A stretch of 64,000 bases of DNA. It comes from JBAZTO01 sp041661865. Its GTDB lineage: Bacteria > Planctomycetota > Phycisphaerae > SM23-33. The DNA lies in contig JBAZTO010000003.1 in the NCBI GenBank assembly GCA_041661865.1, positions 1-64,000 of the forward strand, given 5' to 3'. Below the pieces are notes generated by a model, which saw only the letters and a program-made list of their open reading frames with translations, was not told the DNA's origin and did no database searches. A program made the translations under genes and the position numbers. How positions within the stretch are numbered: position 1 is the first letter of the stretch; every line of letters begins with the position of its first letter. Below, one piece after another: positions 18,488 through 27,033 of the stretch.

Positions 18488-18888
18488 AGTCGCGGTTCAG
18501 GGTGGCGGCACCGCCTTGGTCAGCGACATCGTAGTCGCGTGGGTATTATGGAGCCGGCCACCGAAGATACCGACGATTATTCTTGGATCGTCTCGACCGC
18601 CACGTTCACCCGCGTCAACACCCAGCTCGGAGGCAACAGTCGTGCTGCCAACACTCACCTGCTGAACTTCCTCCAAGTCAGTACCATGATCAACCAGGAT
18701 TAGGACAGTCGGCTTGACAGGGCTTGCCATTTCCCACACTTGCGGTTCGCCTCCGTCCCATGAGCTGACTGTAAGTGTAGATTCAAAACTGCATATCGTT
18801 TTCGGCAGAATCCTGGCATAGAGAACAACTTCCGGGGTCGGCGGTCATTGTCCGACACTTGCCGGTTCATCTTCACCCCAGGGGTATA
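18488..18888. other. 400-bp gap between converging genes, no gene seen
   Basis: The rightward Mrr-like gene and the leftward operon (18889-21119) converge here. The only frames are an Arg/Val-rich leftward one without a ribosome site and fragments in the other direction. No clear terminator hairpin was found. Confidence 0.4.
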
Positions 18889-19287
18889 TCAACCCGGCAG
18901 CACCTCTTTCCAGCCGGCCGTTTTCTCAAGACTTTCTGCCAGGGCCTCAAGATCCACGCTGCCGTATGCGGTGGATGTTCCGTATATCCGAAGAGTACCC
19001 GCGTCGGAGTCACAATGCCACAAGCCGCCGCCCAGAATCCGCCACTCCTGCCCGTTGTGAAGAAACTTCTTGGTTGCCGGGTGGTAGGATCCCGGCACAC
19101 CTTGCGATGCAAAGAATCGCTCAGCGATTGTCGCGTGCAACCTGGATAATTCGGCGGGAGAAAAGACTGCCCATCGCGAGCTGCCATTGGCGACCAGGAT
19201 GAACTTCCCGGAGCGAACCGCCGGAAGGTCACCCTTCTGAATCTGACGAAACCATAGCTCCGAATAATCGACATAATGCACGTTCAT
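18889..19287 (-). CDS. protein of unknown function, last gene of the WYL-exonuclease operon
   Basis: The chosen ATG at 19287 gives 132 residues and follows AGGAAAGGGCAGG. A GTG at 19341 overlaps the upstream gene's stop and would add 18 residues. The sequence has FRQIQKGDLPAVRSGKFILV and a Trp/Gly-rich centre (EWRILGGGLWHCDSD). It is fourth in a leftward operon with a WYL regulator, a DEDDh exonuclease and an acidic protein. No family is recognised. Confidence 0.6.
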   Translation of the reverse strand: MNVHYVDYSELWFRQIQKGDLPAVRSGKFILVANGSSRWAVFSPAELSRLHATIAERFFASQGVPGSYHPATKKFLHNGQEWRILGGGLWHCDSDAGTLRIYGTSTAYGSVDLEALAESLEKTAGWKEVLPG

Positions 19288-19337
19288 CCGTTCATCCTGC
19301 CCTTTCCTGCTCATTTCTTGGACAACCCGGGCCCTGT

Positions 19338-19619
19338 TCACGGTACGTTGCAGGGCGCAACGGACGTTCCGTCCTCGGAGAGTCTGTAGGTGCCGCTCCC
19401 CAGGACGCTCGAGTAGTCACCGTCATCGCCAACGGGCATCTCTTCCGGCAGCACGCCCTCGTGGTCCTCAGGTATCTCGAACGTTTGCCCCGGCTCCACC
19501 TCTTCCGTCCAGGAGTCAAAGCCCTGTTCGAACGCGACCGCATCCTCGTCGTTTTCGTCAAGGTCGTCCTCGTCGTCAATCAGCGACTCCAGAATAGGTT
19601 GAATCAGAATATCCATCAT
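19338..19619 (-). CDS. very acidic small protein, operon member
   Basis: The product has 93 residues with an Asp/Glu-rich stretch (LIDDEDDLDENDEDAVAFEQ) and a moderately acidic remainder. Its ATG overlaps the exonuclease stop as ATGA (19616-19619), a sign of coupled translation. Strong negative charge could mean a DNA mimic or partner for the nuclease, but that is only a guess. The downstream gene may start by overlapping its stop. Confidence 0.65.
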   Translation of the reverse strand: MMDILIQPILESLIDDEDDLDENDEDAVAFEQGFDSWTEEVEPGQTFEIPEDHEGVLPEEMPVGDDGDYSSVLGSGTYRLSEDGTSVAPCNVP

Positions 19620-20104
19620 TCGCTCCAAAGACGCATCGCCAGTTCCGCACATGCCCGTGCATCCGAGGCGGCATGGTGGTGATCCAGCGCGATCCCGAAA
19701 TGTGCAGCCACCGTGGCCAAATCGTGGCGAGGGAGTTCAGGACACTTGCGTTGTGCCAGCCGGCAGGTGCAGATGCGTTCAAGCTCAAGCCCGGGCAGGG
19801 CATAGTATTTCAACGTGTGGGTCAGGACATTCCAATCGAAATCGACCTTGTGCGCGACAAAGGGCCCAGCAGACAGCAGACTCTTCAGTCTTGGCCACAC
19901 CTCTGGGAATGTCGGGGCGGTTTCGACCATGGCTTGGGTGATGTTGTGGGTTTCCTCAAAATTCCAGTACGGGTACTTAGGCGGCTTGAGCAGGGAATAG
20001 AAAGAGTCCACAATCTGCCCGTCTCGCACCTGGACGGCGCCCACGGCGCAGGCACTGGCTCGGTAATAGGCGCAAGTCTCGAAATCCACGGCGGTAAAGT
20101 TCAT
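19616..20104 (-). CDS. DEDDh 3'-5' exonuclease, DnaQ-like
   Basis: The 162-residue protein has all three Exo motifs of the DEDDh family: TAVDFET near the N terminus, VAHKVDFDWNVL in the middle, and HHHAASDARACAEL near the end. It removes nucleotides from 3' ends of DNA or RNA. The length equals a lone exonuclease domain, with no polymerase part. The ATG at 20104 is one base after the stop of the WYL gene, so it is translated with it; GGGGAG provides the site. The WYL-exonuclease pairing suggests a ligand-controlled nuclease response. Confidence 0.88.
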   Translation of the reverse strand: MNFTAVDFETCAYYRASACAVGAVQVRDGQIVDSFYSLLKPPKYPYWNFEETHNITQAMVETAPTFPEVWPRLKSLLSAGPFVAHKVDFDWNVLTHTLKYYALPGLELERICTCRLAQRKCPELPRHDLATVAAHFGIALDHHHAASDARACAELAMRLWSE

Positions 20105-20105
20105 G

Positions 20106-21119
20106 TCAACCACTCCCCTGCTCATCTCTTACCCCGGGTCCGTAACCCGACGCAGCCGACGCAAGCTCCCGGGCGACCTCGGCTGCCAACTTCCTCGGTT
20201 TCAGGACGACCGCGTACTGGCCGAAGCCCAGCAGCCATCGCTTGAACTCGATGGTGTTGCTCAGTTCGAACTGGGCCACCAGGTGGCCGCCGGTGTCCTT
20301 GACGATCGTTTGACTGCTGTGCGACTGCTGCTCGCGGACCTCGGTTGCCGCCCAGTCGGTGAATTTCACCCGGATGGTCTCAAAGCGACCGGGACCGAAG
20401 ATTCCGAACGATCCGTGCGTGTACGCGGCCAGCGAGAAATTGGCCGGACGCTCGAAGGTCTTCTCCGTCATCTGGACGCTCTTGATCCGCGAGACCTTCA
20501 GCGTTCGGTCATCGCCACATCTGTCGAAGCAGCCAACGCAATAAAGCGTCGCTTGTATCAGCACCATGCCGTACGGTTGAAAGAAGCCTGTGATATCTCG
20601 CCCCTGGCTGAGTGAGCCATAGACAACCTTGACGACCTTCTGTCCAAGGGCAGCCTCATTCAGGGCGGCGATCTCTTTGGCCTGGCCCGAATAGTTCTGA
20701 CTGACGACGTTCTTGACCAGGATCGTGTCCTGCAGGTCGGCGAAGTAGTTCAGGACCTTGCGCGGCAGCAGGCTGCGAATCTTCTGCAAGGCGATACCCA
20801 GGCCGTCACCGAACTGTGTGCCGGCCAGGGGCGCCAGCAGCTGCTGGCCGAGAAAGAGGCTGAGCATCTCCATCATCGAGAGAGAAAAGTGTGGGGATTC
20901 CAGGAAACCGTCGGCTATTTTCCAGAACCGCTTGCCAAAGTCGCGCTCCTCGAAGCTGATCGGAAACTCGCAGGTCTGAAGTGCACTCAGGTCGCGTTGC
21001 ACGGTGCGCATGGTGCATTCCAGCCGCTCAGCCAACTCCTCGGTGCTGATGCCAAAGCGGTGCGCCTGGAGCGTCTTGAGAAGCCGCCATTGTCGAAACA
21101 GTGTTTCACCGCGGGCCAT
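20106..21119 (-). CDS. WYL-domain transcription regulator, first gene of operon
   Basis: The 337-residue protein has an HTH_11 domain (STEELAERLECTMRTVQRDL), a WYL domain (QPYGMVLIQATLYCVGCF) and a WCX-type C-terminal region (EFKRWLLGFGQYAVV). Similarity to the regulator at 11559-12581 runs along the whole length, so they are paralogues. The ATG at 21119 follows GGGAGGG; upstream in-frame ATGs lack a site. It heads the leftward operon with the exonuclease and likely controls that operon. Confidence 0.87.
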   Translation of the reverse strand: MARGETLFRQWRLLKTLQAHRFGISTEELAERLECTMRTVQRDLSALQTCEFPISFEERDFGKRFWKIADGFLESPHFSLSMMEMLSLFLGQQLLAPLAGTQFGDGLGIALQKIRSLLPRKVLNYFADLQDTILVKNVVSQNYSGQAKEIAALNEAALGQKVVKVVYGSLSQGRDITGFFQPYGMVLIQATLYCVGCFDRCGDDRTLKVSRIKSVQMTEKTFERPANFSLAAYTHGSFGIFGPGRFETIRVKFTDWAATEVREQQSHSSQTIVKDTGGHLVAQFELSNTIEFKRWLLGFGQYAVVLKPRKLAAEVARELASAASGYGPGVRDEQGSG

Positions 21120-21265
21120 GAGGGTCCCTCCCGGGGACATTACAGCACAGAAGGCGTCCACTGGCAATCATGGACTGCCGCCATCGCGAAGGCCTCGCAT
21201 TGTGCGCCCGATTGATGTGGTCAGTAGTTTTCAACGTTCTTCACCCAAACTCGGCAGCGTCGTCC

Positions 21266-21556
21266 TCAGAATAGCCCCATCCGAACGTAATCCTGTTCAT
21301 CCTGGGGAAAATGGACCTTTTCGGCCCAGCCTTCCTGCTTCAGGTCCGCGATGATGTGCTGCCGGGCCACGGGGCCTGCCTCCGGCCCGAAAAGCTCCAT
21401 CGCCTGTCGGATGCCCGCCTCGTGGTGGCGCACCCGCCGATGCCTGAAGCCATAGGGTGGTTTTCCCGCGAACTCGTCCAGCCAGCAATGCACCGCTTCG
21501 AAAGAATCTCCGAAGAGCTGCTGCGACTCCTGACAATGCCGCTCAAAGCAGGGCAT
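21266..21556 (-). CDS. DUF6915-like conserved small protein
   Basis: The protein has 96 residues. The phrases WLDEFAGKPPYGFRHRRVRH, HHEAGIRQAMELFG, ARQHIIADLKQEGW and a final DYVRMGLF match a conserved small family of unknown function found near mobile-element genes. It begins 12 bases after the AAA+ ATPase stop, in the same direction, and so is probably in its operon. Confidence 0.7.
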   Translation of the reverse strand: MPCFERHCQESQQLFGDSFEAVHCWLDEFAGKPPYGFRHRRVRHHEAGIRQAMELFGPEAGPVARQHIIADLKQEGWAEKVHFPQDEQDYVRMGLF

Positions 21557-21568
21557 GATCAGTCCCTT

Positions 21569-22912
21569 TCAAGCCACGTGGAATCCCAGCCGTCTCTTGC
21601 GTTCGACTCTAACCTCGTCAACGGCGGTATCGATCAGGCTGCGGGTGAGGCGCACCTCTGACGTCTGCTCGTTGCCGTTGTGACCCTCGACAGCCAGAAT
21701 ATATAGCGTATCCACCACTTCCCGAAGTTGGGCCCCTGTATGGCCATCCGTGGCGGCGACCAGCTGTTCCATGTCGCTTTCGTCAATCTCGGCATGATGA
21801 AGCAGCTTCCCGAGCATGTCACGGCGGCAGATTTCGTCCATGGCGCCGATCTCGATGACGCGGTCAAACCGTCCGGGACGGTTCCGCAGGGCCTTTTCGA
21901 TGACATCCAACCGATTGGTCGTTGCGATGGTGACAACGTCATCATTCTCCTGCGCACCATCGAGCTGGTTCATCAGTTCTCCAAGCCCCAGCCACTTGTT
22001 GCCCTCCCTCTCCTCAGTGAAGAGGTCTATATCCTCCATGAACACCACCGTCGGAGCCACGTACCTGGCAATCTCAAGAATGTCCGCGAACGACTTCTGT
22101 TCAGTAATGTGCCGCGGCAACACCCACATGAACGATGCATCCAGGGTGCTGGACAGCACCTTCCCAAGCAGCGTTTTGCCCGTTCCTGGAGGTCCCGACA
22201 GGATCAACCCCCGCCGACACTTGACGCCCAGTTCCCGCAGCCGATGTCGATTCTTGAGGAACCCGTGCACATGCCGCTGGATTGAAGACTTGGTCACTTC
22301 GGGCAACAGGATGCTCTCCCAGGTGCACGGCCTGCTTTGCTCGAGGATCTTGCCGTCGGCGAAGAATGACCGGCCACGAAGATAATTGTGCTCCTGCGTG
22401 AACCGCTCCCACCGATCGCGAAAGGCGATCGAGTCGAGACTGGACCGAACCGACATATTAACGCGTTGGCCACCGGAATAGCGGGGTTCAGCGGATACCA
22501 CAACCCGCTCGTCGGGCAAGTAGATATAAAGGTTCCCATCCCGCAGAATCAGGCGGCTCTCCTTGCACACCACAACGGTTGATTGTTCCACATCCGAGAC
22601 CTTGCCGTCTGAAGCGAATTGTGCAGCAAAGACGATCCGGCCATGGTTCTTCCGTACGAACGCGGGCAGGCATTCCAACATCAGTGACGCCTTTAGCTCG
22701 GTGACCATGTCGGCAACTTTCACATAGTCCTCTCGCTCCAGGAAGACGCTTATCGCTCGCTGGCCGGCGACGCCAACTAGGGATCTGGCCAGTTGAGACG
22801 CTGCGTTGGCAGCCTCCCGAGGTAGATCCTTGTCGACCAGGTCGCTAGCGGGACTTGGACGATCCGGCCGGTAGTTCACGCCTTCTGGTTGAGGCTGGTC
22901 ACACGATGACAT
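21569..22912 (-). CDS. AAA+ ATPase, Bcs1/FtsH-like class
   Basis: The 447-residue protein has Walker A GPPGTGKT (240-247), Walker B VVFMEDID, sensor-1 TIATTNR and the arginine finger region NRPGRFD, all in the C-terminal half. The N-terminal 200 residues are not a known domain and probably recognise the substrate. Members of this class form rings that unfold or remodel proteins. A DUF6915-like gene follows and a small Cys-rich gene may overlap its start. The specific job in this island is unknown. Confidence 0.85.
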   Translation of the reverse strand: MSSCDQPQPEGVNYRPDRPSPASDLVDKDLPREAANAASQLARSLVGVAGQRAISVFLEREDYVKVADMVTELKASLMLECLPAFVRKNHGRIVFAAQFASDGKVSDVEQSTVVVCKESRLILRDGNLYIYLPDERVVVSAEPRYSGGQRVNMSVRSSLDSIAFRDRWERFTQEHNYLRGRSFFADGKILEQSRPCTWESILLPEVTKSSIQRHVHGFLKNRHRLRELGVKCRRGLILSGPPGTGKTLLGKVLSSTLDASFMWVLPRHITEQKSFADILEIARYVAPTVVFMEDIDLFTEEREGNKWLGLGELMNQLDGAQENDDVVTIATTNRLDVIEKALRNRPGRFDRVIEIGAMDEICRRDMLGKLLHHAEIDESDMEQLVAATDGHTGAQLREVVDTLYILAVEGHNGNEQTSEVRLTRSLIDTAVDEVRVERKRRLGFHVA

Positions 22913-23040
22913 TTAGGACACTCCTTCTCGCAGCTTGGTATCTCAGGCAACGCTGCCTGATTCTGTTGGATCATCGTACCGATAGGGTGCGACAGGGTGT
23001 GTCGGAGCGATCTGCAGAAACTGCAGAACTTCACGCCCAT
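22876..23040 (-). CDS. possible small zinc-binding protein
   Basis: A 54-residue frame overlaps the ATPase start by 37 bp, in the same direction. It has two cysteine pairs, KFCSFCRSL and EKECPKCHRV, arranged as a zinc ribbon. The ribosome site is weak. It could instead be a chance frame. Confidence 0.42.
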   Translation of the reverse strand: MGVKFCSFCRSLRHTLSHPIGTMIQQNQAALPEIPSCEKECPKCHRVTSLNQKA

Positions 23041-23382
23041 GGACCATTCCGTGATGATGTCTATTTGGGTCCAGGGCATGTGAGATCCAAAACCATGCAA
23101 GAGGGAATTGGCTACTCCGAAAACAATAGGCCATTATTGGGCTACTCATCAGGAGTGCAAGACATGCTGACATTGTGTATGGAGAGTCTGAAGAAAGCTT
23201 CCATCCCTGTCACAATCACCGGGTCCGCCGCCGCGTCATCCTTGCAAGCCATCGTCGATGGCGGCCCCGGCGGACTTCATAATTGCTCGTACGGATAGGG
23301 CGACGACACCATCGGCATTACCGGCCGAATCGTGGTCGAGTTCGACCTAGCCACCCCGCCCAATTAGGCCAGTCGGCGGCGG
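23041..23382. other. gap with degraded coding remnants
   Basis: A rightward frame reads ENNRPLLGYSSGVQDMLTLC and, after a stop at 23296-23298, continues in frame as GDDTIGITGRIVVEFDLA to 23367. This looks like an interrupted old gene. No family could be given. Confidence 0.35.
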
Positions 23383-23540
23383 TCACAGTCTCATGATGAT
23401 GGTCAGGACGATGTCGGTGGCATGCCCGTACAGCCATGACACCGGGTTGAAGACGGGGAGGAACTGCGGGCCGAAGATCAGGACCATCAGCGCGATGGAT
23501 CCGTAGCGGGTCTGCCAGTGGCCCGGCCAGTGAGACCATG
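23383..23540 (-). pseudogene. C-terminal fragment of a membrane protein
   Basis: Leftward translation gives WPGHWQTRYGSIALMVLIFG, then a hydrophobic tail ending in DIVLTIIMRL and a TGA at 23383-23385. It looks like the last transmembrane segments of a larger protein. Upstream it runs into the antisense of an E1-like remnant, and no start is present. Confidence 0.5.
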
Positions 23541-23549
23541 ATGTCTCCC

Positions 23550-23822
23550 AGCCTGGGAGGGTGCAGGTTCCAGCGGTTGACCTACTACTCGGCCAAGGAC
23601 GGTCCCAAGGTGCGAGCCAAGGAGCTGGCGCCGCTCGCCGATAGCGAGGTAGACCTGTACCGGACGAACATTCAGATCGCGGAACTCAACGCGCTCAATG
23701 CGTGTTTGGCAGTCATAAGGTTCAAGCAGCTGCGAGGGTTCTATTCTGAAGAGCTTCCCCATTACCACCTACTCTTCGAGGTCCGTGACTTTGGCGTCGC
23801 CCGCGAGACAAAACTCGATTAG
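23550..23822 (+). pseudogene. C-terminal remnant of a ThiF/E1-like adenylyltransferase
   Basis: From about 23558 the frame encodes CRFQRLTYYSAKDGPKVRA, ELAPLADSEVDLYRTNIQIA and NACLAVIRFKQLRGFY. These are features of the C-terminal part of bacterial ThiF/E1 proteins found with DUF6527. The nucleotide-binding domain is absent. It precedes and overlaps the DUF6527 gene, as in complete ubiquitin-like conjugation operons, so this is the tail of such an operon. Confidence 0.65.
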
Positions 23823-24219
23823 GTTCAGGCTACAGCGCGTCCGCTACATGCCGAAGGAACTGGAACCCGGTGTTCTGTACGTTTCAGAGGAGTTCGGCGC
23901 TGTGGCGCACCTTTGCCCGTGCGGCTGCGGGTCCAAGGTCAGGACGCCGCTCGGCCCAACCGAGTGGTCTCTCGAAGAGACAAGCAGCGGACCCAGTCTC
24001 CACCCATCAGTCGGCAACTGGCAGCTTCCCTGCAGATCGCACTACTGGATCAGAAAGGGCCGAGTTGTCTGGTCCGTCCAGTGGACGCCTTCGCAGATCG
24101 CTGCAGGACGGCGTGCTGAAGAGGAGCGGCGAGAAGTCTATTACGATGCCCTTGATCGTAGAAGGGGTGGTGTTCTGCGAAGATTCTGGCGCTGGGTCAA
24201 AAGCCTGCTTGAGCGGTAG
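23785..24219 (+). CDS. DUF6527 protein of ubiquitin-like conjugation operons
   Basis: The product has 144 residues. The conserved features are ELEPGVLYVSEEFG, the CPCGCGSKV cysteine cluster, LHPSVGNWQLPCRSHYWIRK and a basic C-terminal tail. DUF6527 genes normally accompany ThiF/E1, E2 and JAB genes in bacterial ubiquitin-like operons; the cysteines probably bind zinc. A GTG at 23785 with CGAGG before it overlaps the E1 remnant and gives an N terminus like that of relatives. Because the E1 is cut and the E2 is absent, the gene is likely a relic of a broken system, although its own frame is intact. Confidence 0.75.
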   Translation: MTLASPARQNSIRFRLQRVRYMPKELEPGVLYVSEEFGAVAHLCPCGCGSKVRTPLGPTEWSLEETSSGPSLHPSVGNWQLPCRSHYWIRKGRVVWSVQWTPSQIAAGRRAEEERREVYYDALDRRRGGVLRRFWRWVKSLLER

Positions 24220-24258
24220 TCGGCTCTGTCACGGGCCGATCTCCAGTCCTTGACGCGG

Positions 24259-24537
24259 CTAGCGGAGACGCCCAACCACCGACGACGCATATTTAGGTGA
24301 CTCCACACAGCACCACAGCCGCATCAGGTATTCTACGGAGAACACCATCACCGTAAACACCTCAAAGTGGTAGAAGGCTGTCTGCCAGCGGTTGCGGATG
24401 GCCGGCAAGGACTCCAGCACAATAGCCACCACGTTGAGGAATATCAGCGAATAGATGATGTAGTTCGCAATCTTGCTCAGAATGCCGTCGTGATGCCCAG
24501 GATCCAAGATATCGTAGATTCGCTTCCGGATGCCCAT
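24259..24537 (-). pseudogene. voltage-gated ion channel, N-terminal fragment
   Basis: 92 residues from the ATG at 24537 (AGAGG site) encode YDILDPGHHDGILSKIANYI, then a hydrophobic S1 helix and an S2 helix with EYLMRLWCCVES. Full channels have six helices with a pore; this one stops at 24259 right after S2, at a point where similarity would continue. It is therefore truncated. Confidence 0.65.
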
Positions 24538-24731
24538 TCCCACACCTCTTTCCGACCACCCGATGTTCAGCATGTATTGGGCATATTCTGCTCGGCCTCT
24601 GAACCGTTCGCAAGAACGTTTTCTCTTTGGCACATACCACATCATTTACAGGACGCTATGGAATGGTAATATAGTTCCTAGGGTTTCGGGCCCCATCATC
24701 TTCAGGTCGGAACAATTACCGAGGTCGTGCC

Positions 24732-27023
24732 ATGTGTGCATTGACGGTTCTCCTCGCATTGCTGCTGATCATCGCATTGGTCCGTGCTGGAAATCACTCC
24801 GCCCGTAAACAGCGCGGGATGAGCGGACCTTCGAAGGCGACCGTCTTTGCCCCCGGTCGAAAGAGGCCTGTTCAATGGGCCGGAGCTTCCACCCGCGTGA
24901 CACTCTTCGACTGGACGATTCTGCGGCCGCTCACTTACGTGGTTCGGTCGGGCAAAGGGTTGCCAGAGGTTGACGAACCCTCCCTGATAGACCCATCGCT
25001 CAGGGTCACCACGCGACCGACGCAGGGAGTTCCGCCCCTCCCCTATTGGCCAAGTTACGCGGACATGTTGCCGGAGCAGCGAGCCGTCTACCTGGCATGG
25101 ATGGCCGGTGGACGATCACAAATGCCACCCGAGATCGGCTACGCGTTCGTGTTCTTCTATGGGCTGGAACGACGCGTCCTGGTCGACAAGTCCGACATTC
25201 CAGCAGTGTTCGATGAGGTTATGCGGTTACGCAAGCTACATGTGGCGGACAGGGTCCATTTCAGCAACAGTTTTGACGGTTACACATCCTCTTTTCTTTG
25301 GACTGTTGTAATGGCGTTTGCGAATGAGATCGATGAACCGGGCGTCAAGTTGCTGGCACAATCATCGCGGTCCTGGAGTGAGGACAACACTTCGGCCCTT
25401 CTGGCCTGGTTCATCCAAGTCGAGAGGCTTATGCCGGATTGGGCCGCGTACATCATTGCCTCGCAGCTACCAGCCTCTGCCCGAAGCGTCGTGGTGACTC
25501 GTGTAAACAAGGAATTTCGGGAGTTGTTCGCCAAGCGATATCAAGAAACGTGTGGCCAGGGCCTCTTGGTTCGGTCTGCGAAGGTCAAGCGGCAATACAC
25601 CTACCGAGCAGGCAGCAATGCGATGCGTTCAGCCAGCATTTTAGGCCCCAATCCTCTCGGACTTACCAGCCAGTTCACTGCGCTCAGCGATATGTGGAAT
25701 GCCTGCATTCTCGACCTGAAGAAGCTCAGCACCGTCGTCAACAAACAGAGCGATGAGACGCTGACCGCAGAACGCTGGGAGGTCATGCCACAGGAGCTTC
25801 GCGCGGAAATAGACCATCCCCTGACTGACGCCGTATGTCGGCTCGTCGAGGAGTGCACAAACTCAGAAGGCATCACACTAATCACCGTAAGCAAATTGGC
25901 ATCGCTTCTGGAATATGGCCAGAAGGATCTGCTTACCAAGCCAGAGAGTGATCGGATCTGCACGACCCTTGAGTACGTCGGTTATTGTGTTGAACCAGAT
26001 TCTCAACTAACAGGCAGGGCCTATCGGACCGGCAATACAGTCACCGCCTTCTTGAACACGAGCGACTCTACGACTGACCCGCAACGCCATCGCGTGGCAT
26101 CCGTCATGCTCCGTTTTGGGATATCCGTCGCCGCAGCTGATGGAGACGTTCGGGACGATGAGACCAAGTTGATTCTCCAAGATATCGAAAACCTGCTTGG
26201 GTTGAATGAGCACGAGCGCAAACGGCTTGATGCATTACAGAAGCTCCTCTTGGCAACTCATCAGGGCAGCGAGAGCCTGCCCAAAGTGGGCAAATCGCTT
26301 GGCGATCACACCCAGGCAGTAGCAAAGATGCTGTTGGCGCTGGTCGCCCAGGATGGTGTTGTCACAGAGAGCGAGTTGGAGGCCATCAAGAAGTGCTACC
26401 GGGCCTTGGGCTTCCTAAAGCAGGAGATCGCGGCGGCAATCCACTCACTTGAAGCTAGCCGGGCAGATGAAGAACCAGTCACTATTCAGCCGGCGATTCT
26501 TGGGGATGCGGGAGAGGCCATCCCTGAGCCACAAGCGGCGACAGTTATGATGTCGGTTCCTGCCAAGGCGGTCGCGAAACCGGCATTTCGATTGAATCGG
26601 GCTGCAATTGCCGCAATCATGCAGGACACTCAGGAAGTTGCAATGATGCTCGCAGAGGCAATGAGCGCACCCGACGCAAACGAGGTAGAATCCTCGCCAT
26701 TCAGCACGCCATTTGTGCCCGTTGATTCGAGGAAGTCCCCTTCTACCGGTGCCACCACAGCCGTGGTAGCTGAGGCCGCCCCGGCACCAAGTATGTTGGC
26801 AGCCGATCCGACGGTGCCGACTAGGTACCTGACCTTCTACCAGGTGCTCATCTCTCGCCAGGAGTGGGACATGAAGGAGCTTGATGGGATGGCGCGTCAA
26901 CAGGGCCTGATGTTAAGCGGCGCAATCGAGACCCTTAACGAGTGGGCTACTGAGAAGTACGGCGGCCAACTCTTCATTGAAAACGGTTCCAAGTTGTGTA
27001 TCGAGCAGGCATATTTGAATTAG
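24732..27023 (+). CDS. TerB-N / TerB / TerB-C protein, membrane anchored
   Basis: The 763-residue protein has an N-terminal membrane anchor (residues 3-18, LTVLLALLLIIALVRA). A TerB-N domain follows at about 95-290 (PSYADMLPEQRAVYLAWMAG, YAFVFFYGLERRVL). A TerB helical domain lies at about 450-570 with the metal-site style VAAADGDVRDDETKL and LVAQDGVVTESELEA. A low-complexity Ala/Pro linker leads to a TerB-C domain at about 690-763 (QVLISRQEWDMKELDGMARQ). TerB proteins belong to tellurite/stress and DNA-processing systems. The next two genes encode an ATPase and a helicase with gaps of 10 and 4 bp, so the three form one operon. The anchor suggests the complex works at the membrane. Confidence 0.85.
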   Translation: MCALTVLLALLLIIALVRAGNHSARKQRGMSGPSKATVFAPGRKRPVQWAGASTRVTLFDWTILRPLTYVVRSGKGLPEVDEPSLIDPSLRVTTRPTQGVPPLPYWPSYADMLPEQRAVYLAWMAGGRSQMPPEIGYAFVFFYGLERRVLVDKSDIPAVFDEVMRLRKLHVADRVHFSNSFDGYTSSFLWTVVMAFANEIDEPGVKLLAQSSRSWSEDNTSALLAWFIQVERLMPDWAAYIIASQLPASARSVVVTRVNKEFRELFAKRYQETCGQGLLVRSAKVKRQYTYRAGSNAMRSASILGPNPLGLTSQFTALSDMWNACILDLKKLSTVVNKQSDETLTAERWEVMPQELRAEIDHPLTDAVCRLVEECTNSEGITLITVSKLASLLEYGQKDLLTKPESDRICTTLEYVGYCVEPDSQLTGRAYRTGNTVTAFLNTSDSTTDPQRHRVASVMLRFGISVAAADGDVRDDETKLILQDIENLLGLNEHERKRLDALQKLLLATHQGSESLPKVGKSLGDHTQAVAKMLLALVAQDGVVTESELEAIKKCYRALGFLKQEIAAAIHSLEASRADEEPVTIQPAILGDAGEAIPEPQAATVMMSVPAKAVAKPAFRLNRAAIAAIMQDTQEVAMMLAEAMSAPDANEVESSPFSTPFVPVDSRKSPSTGATTAVVAEAAPAPSMLAADPTVPTRYLTFYQVLISRQEWDMKELDGMARQQGLMLSGAIETLNEWATEKYGGQLFIENGSKLCIEQAYLN

Positions 27024-27033
27024 GGAGCAAGGC

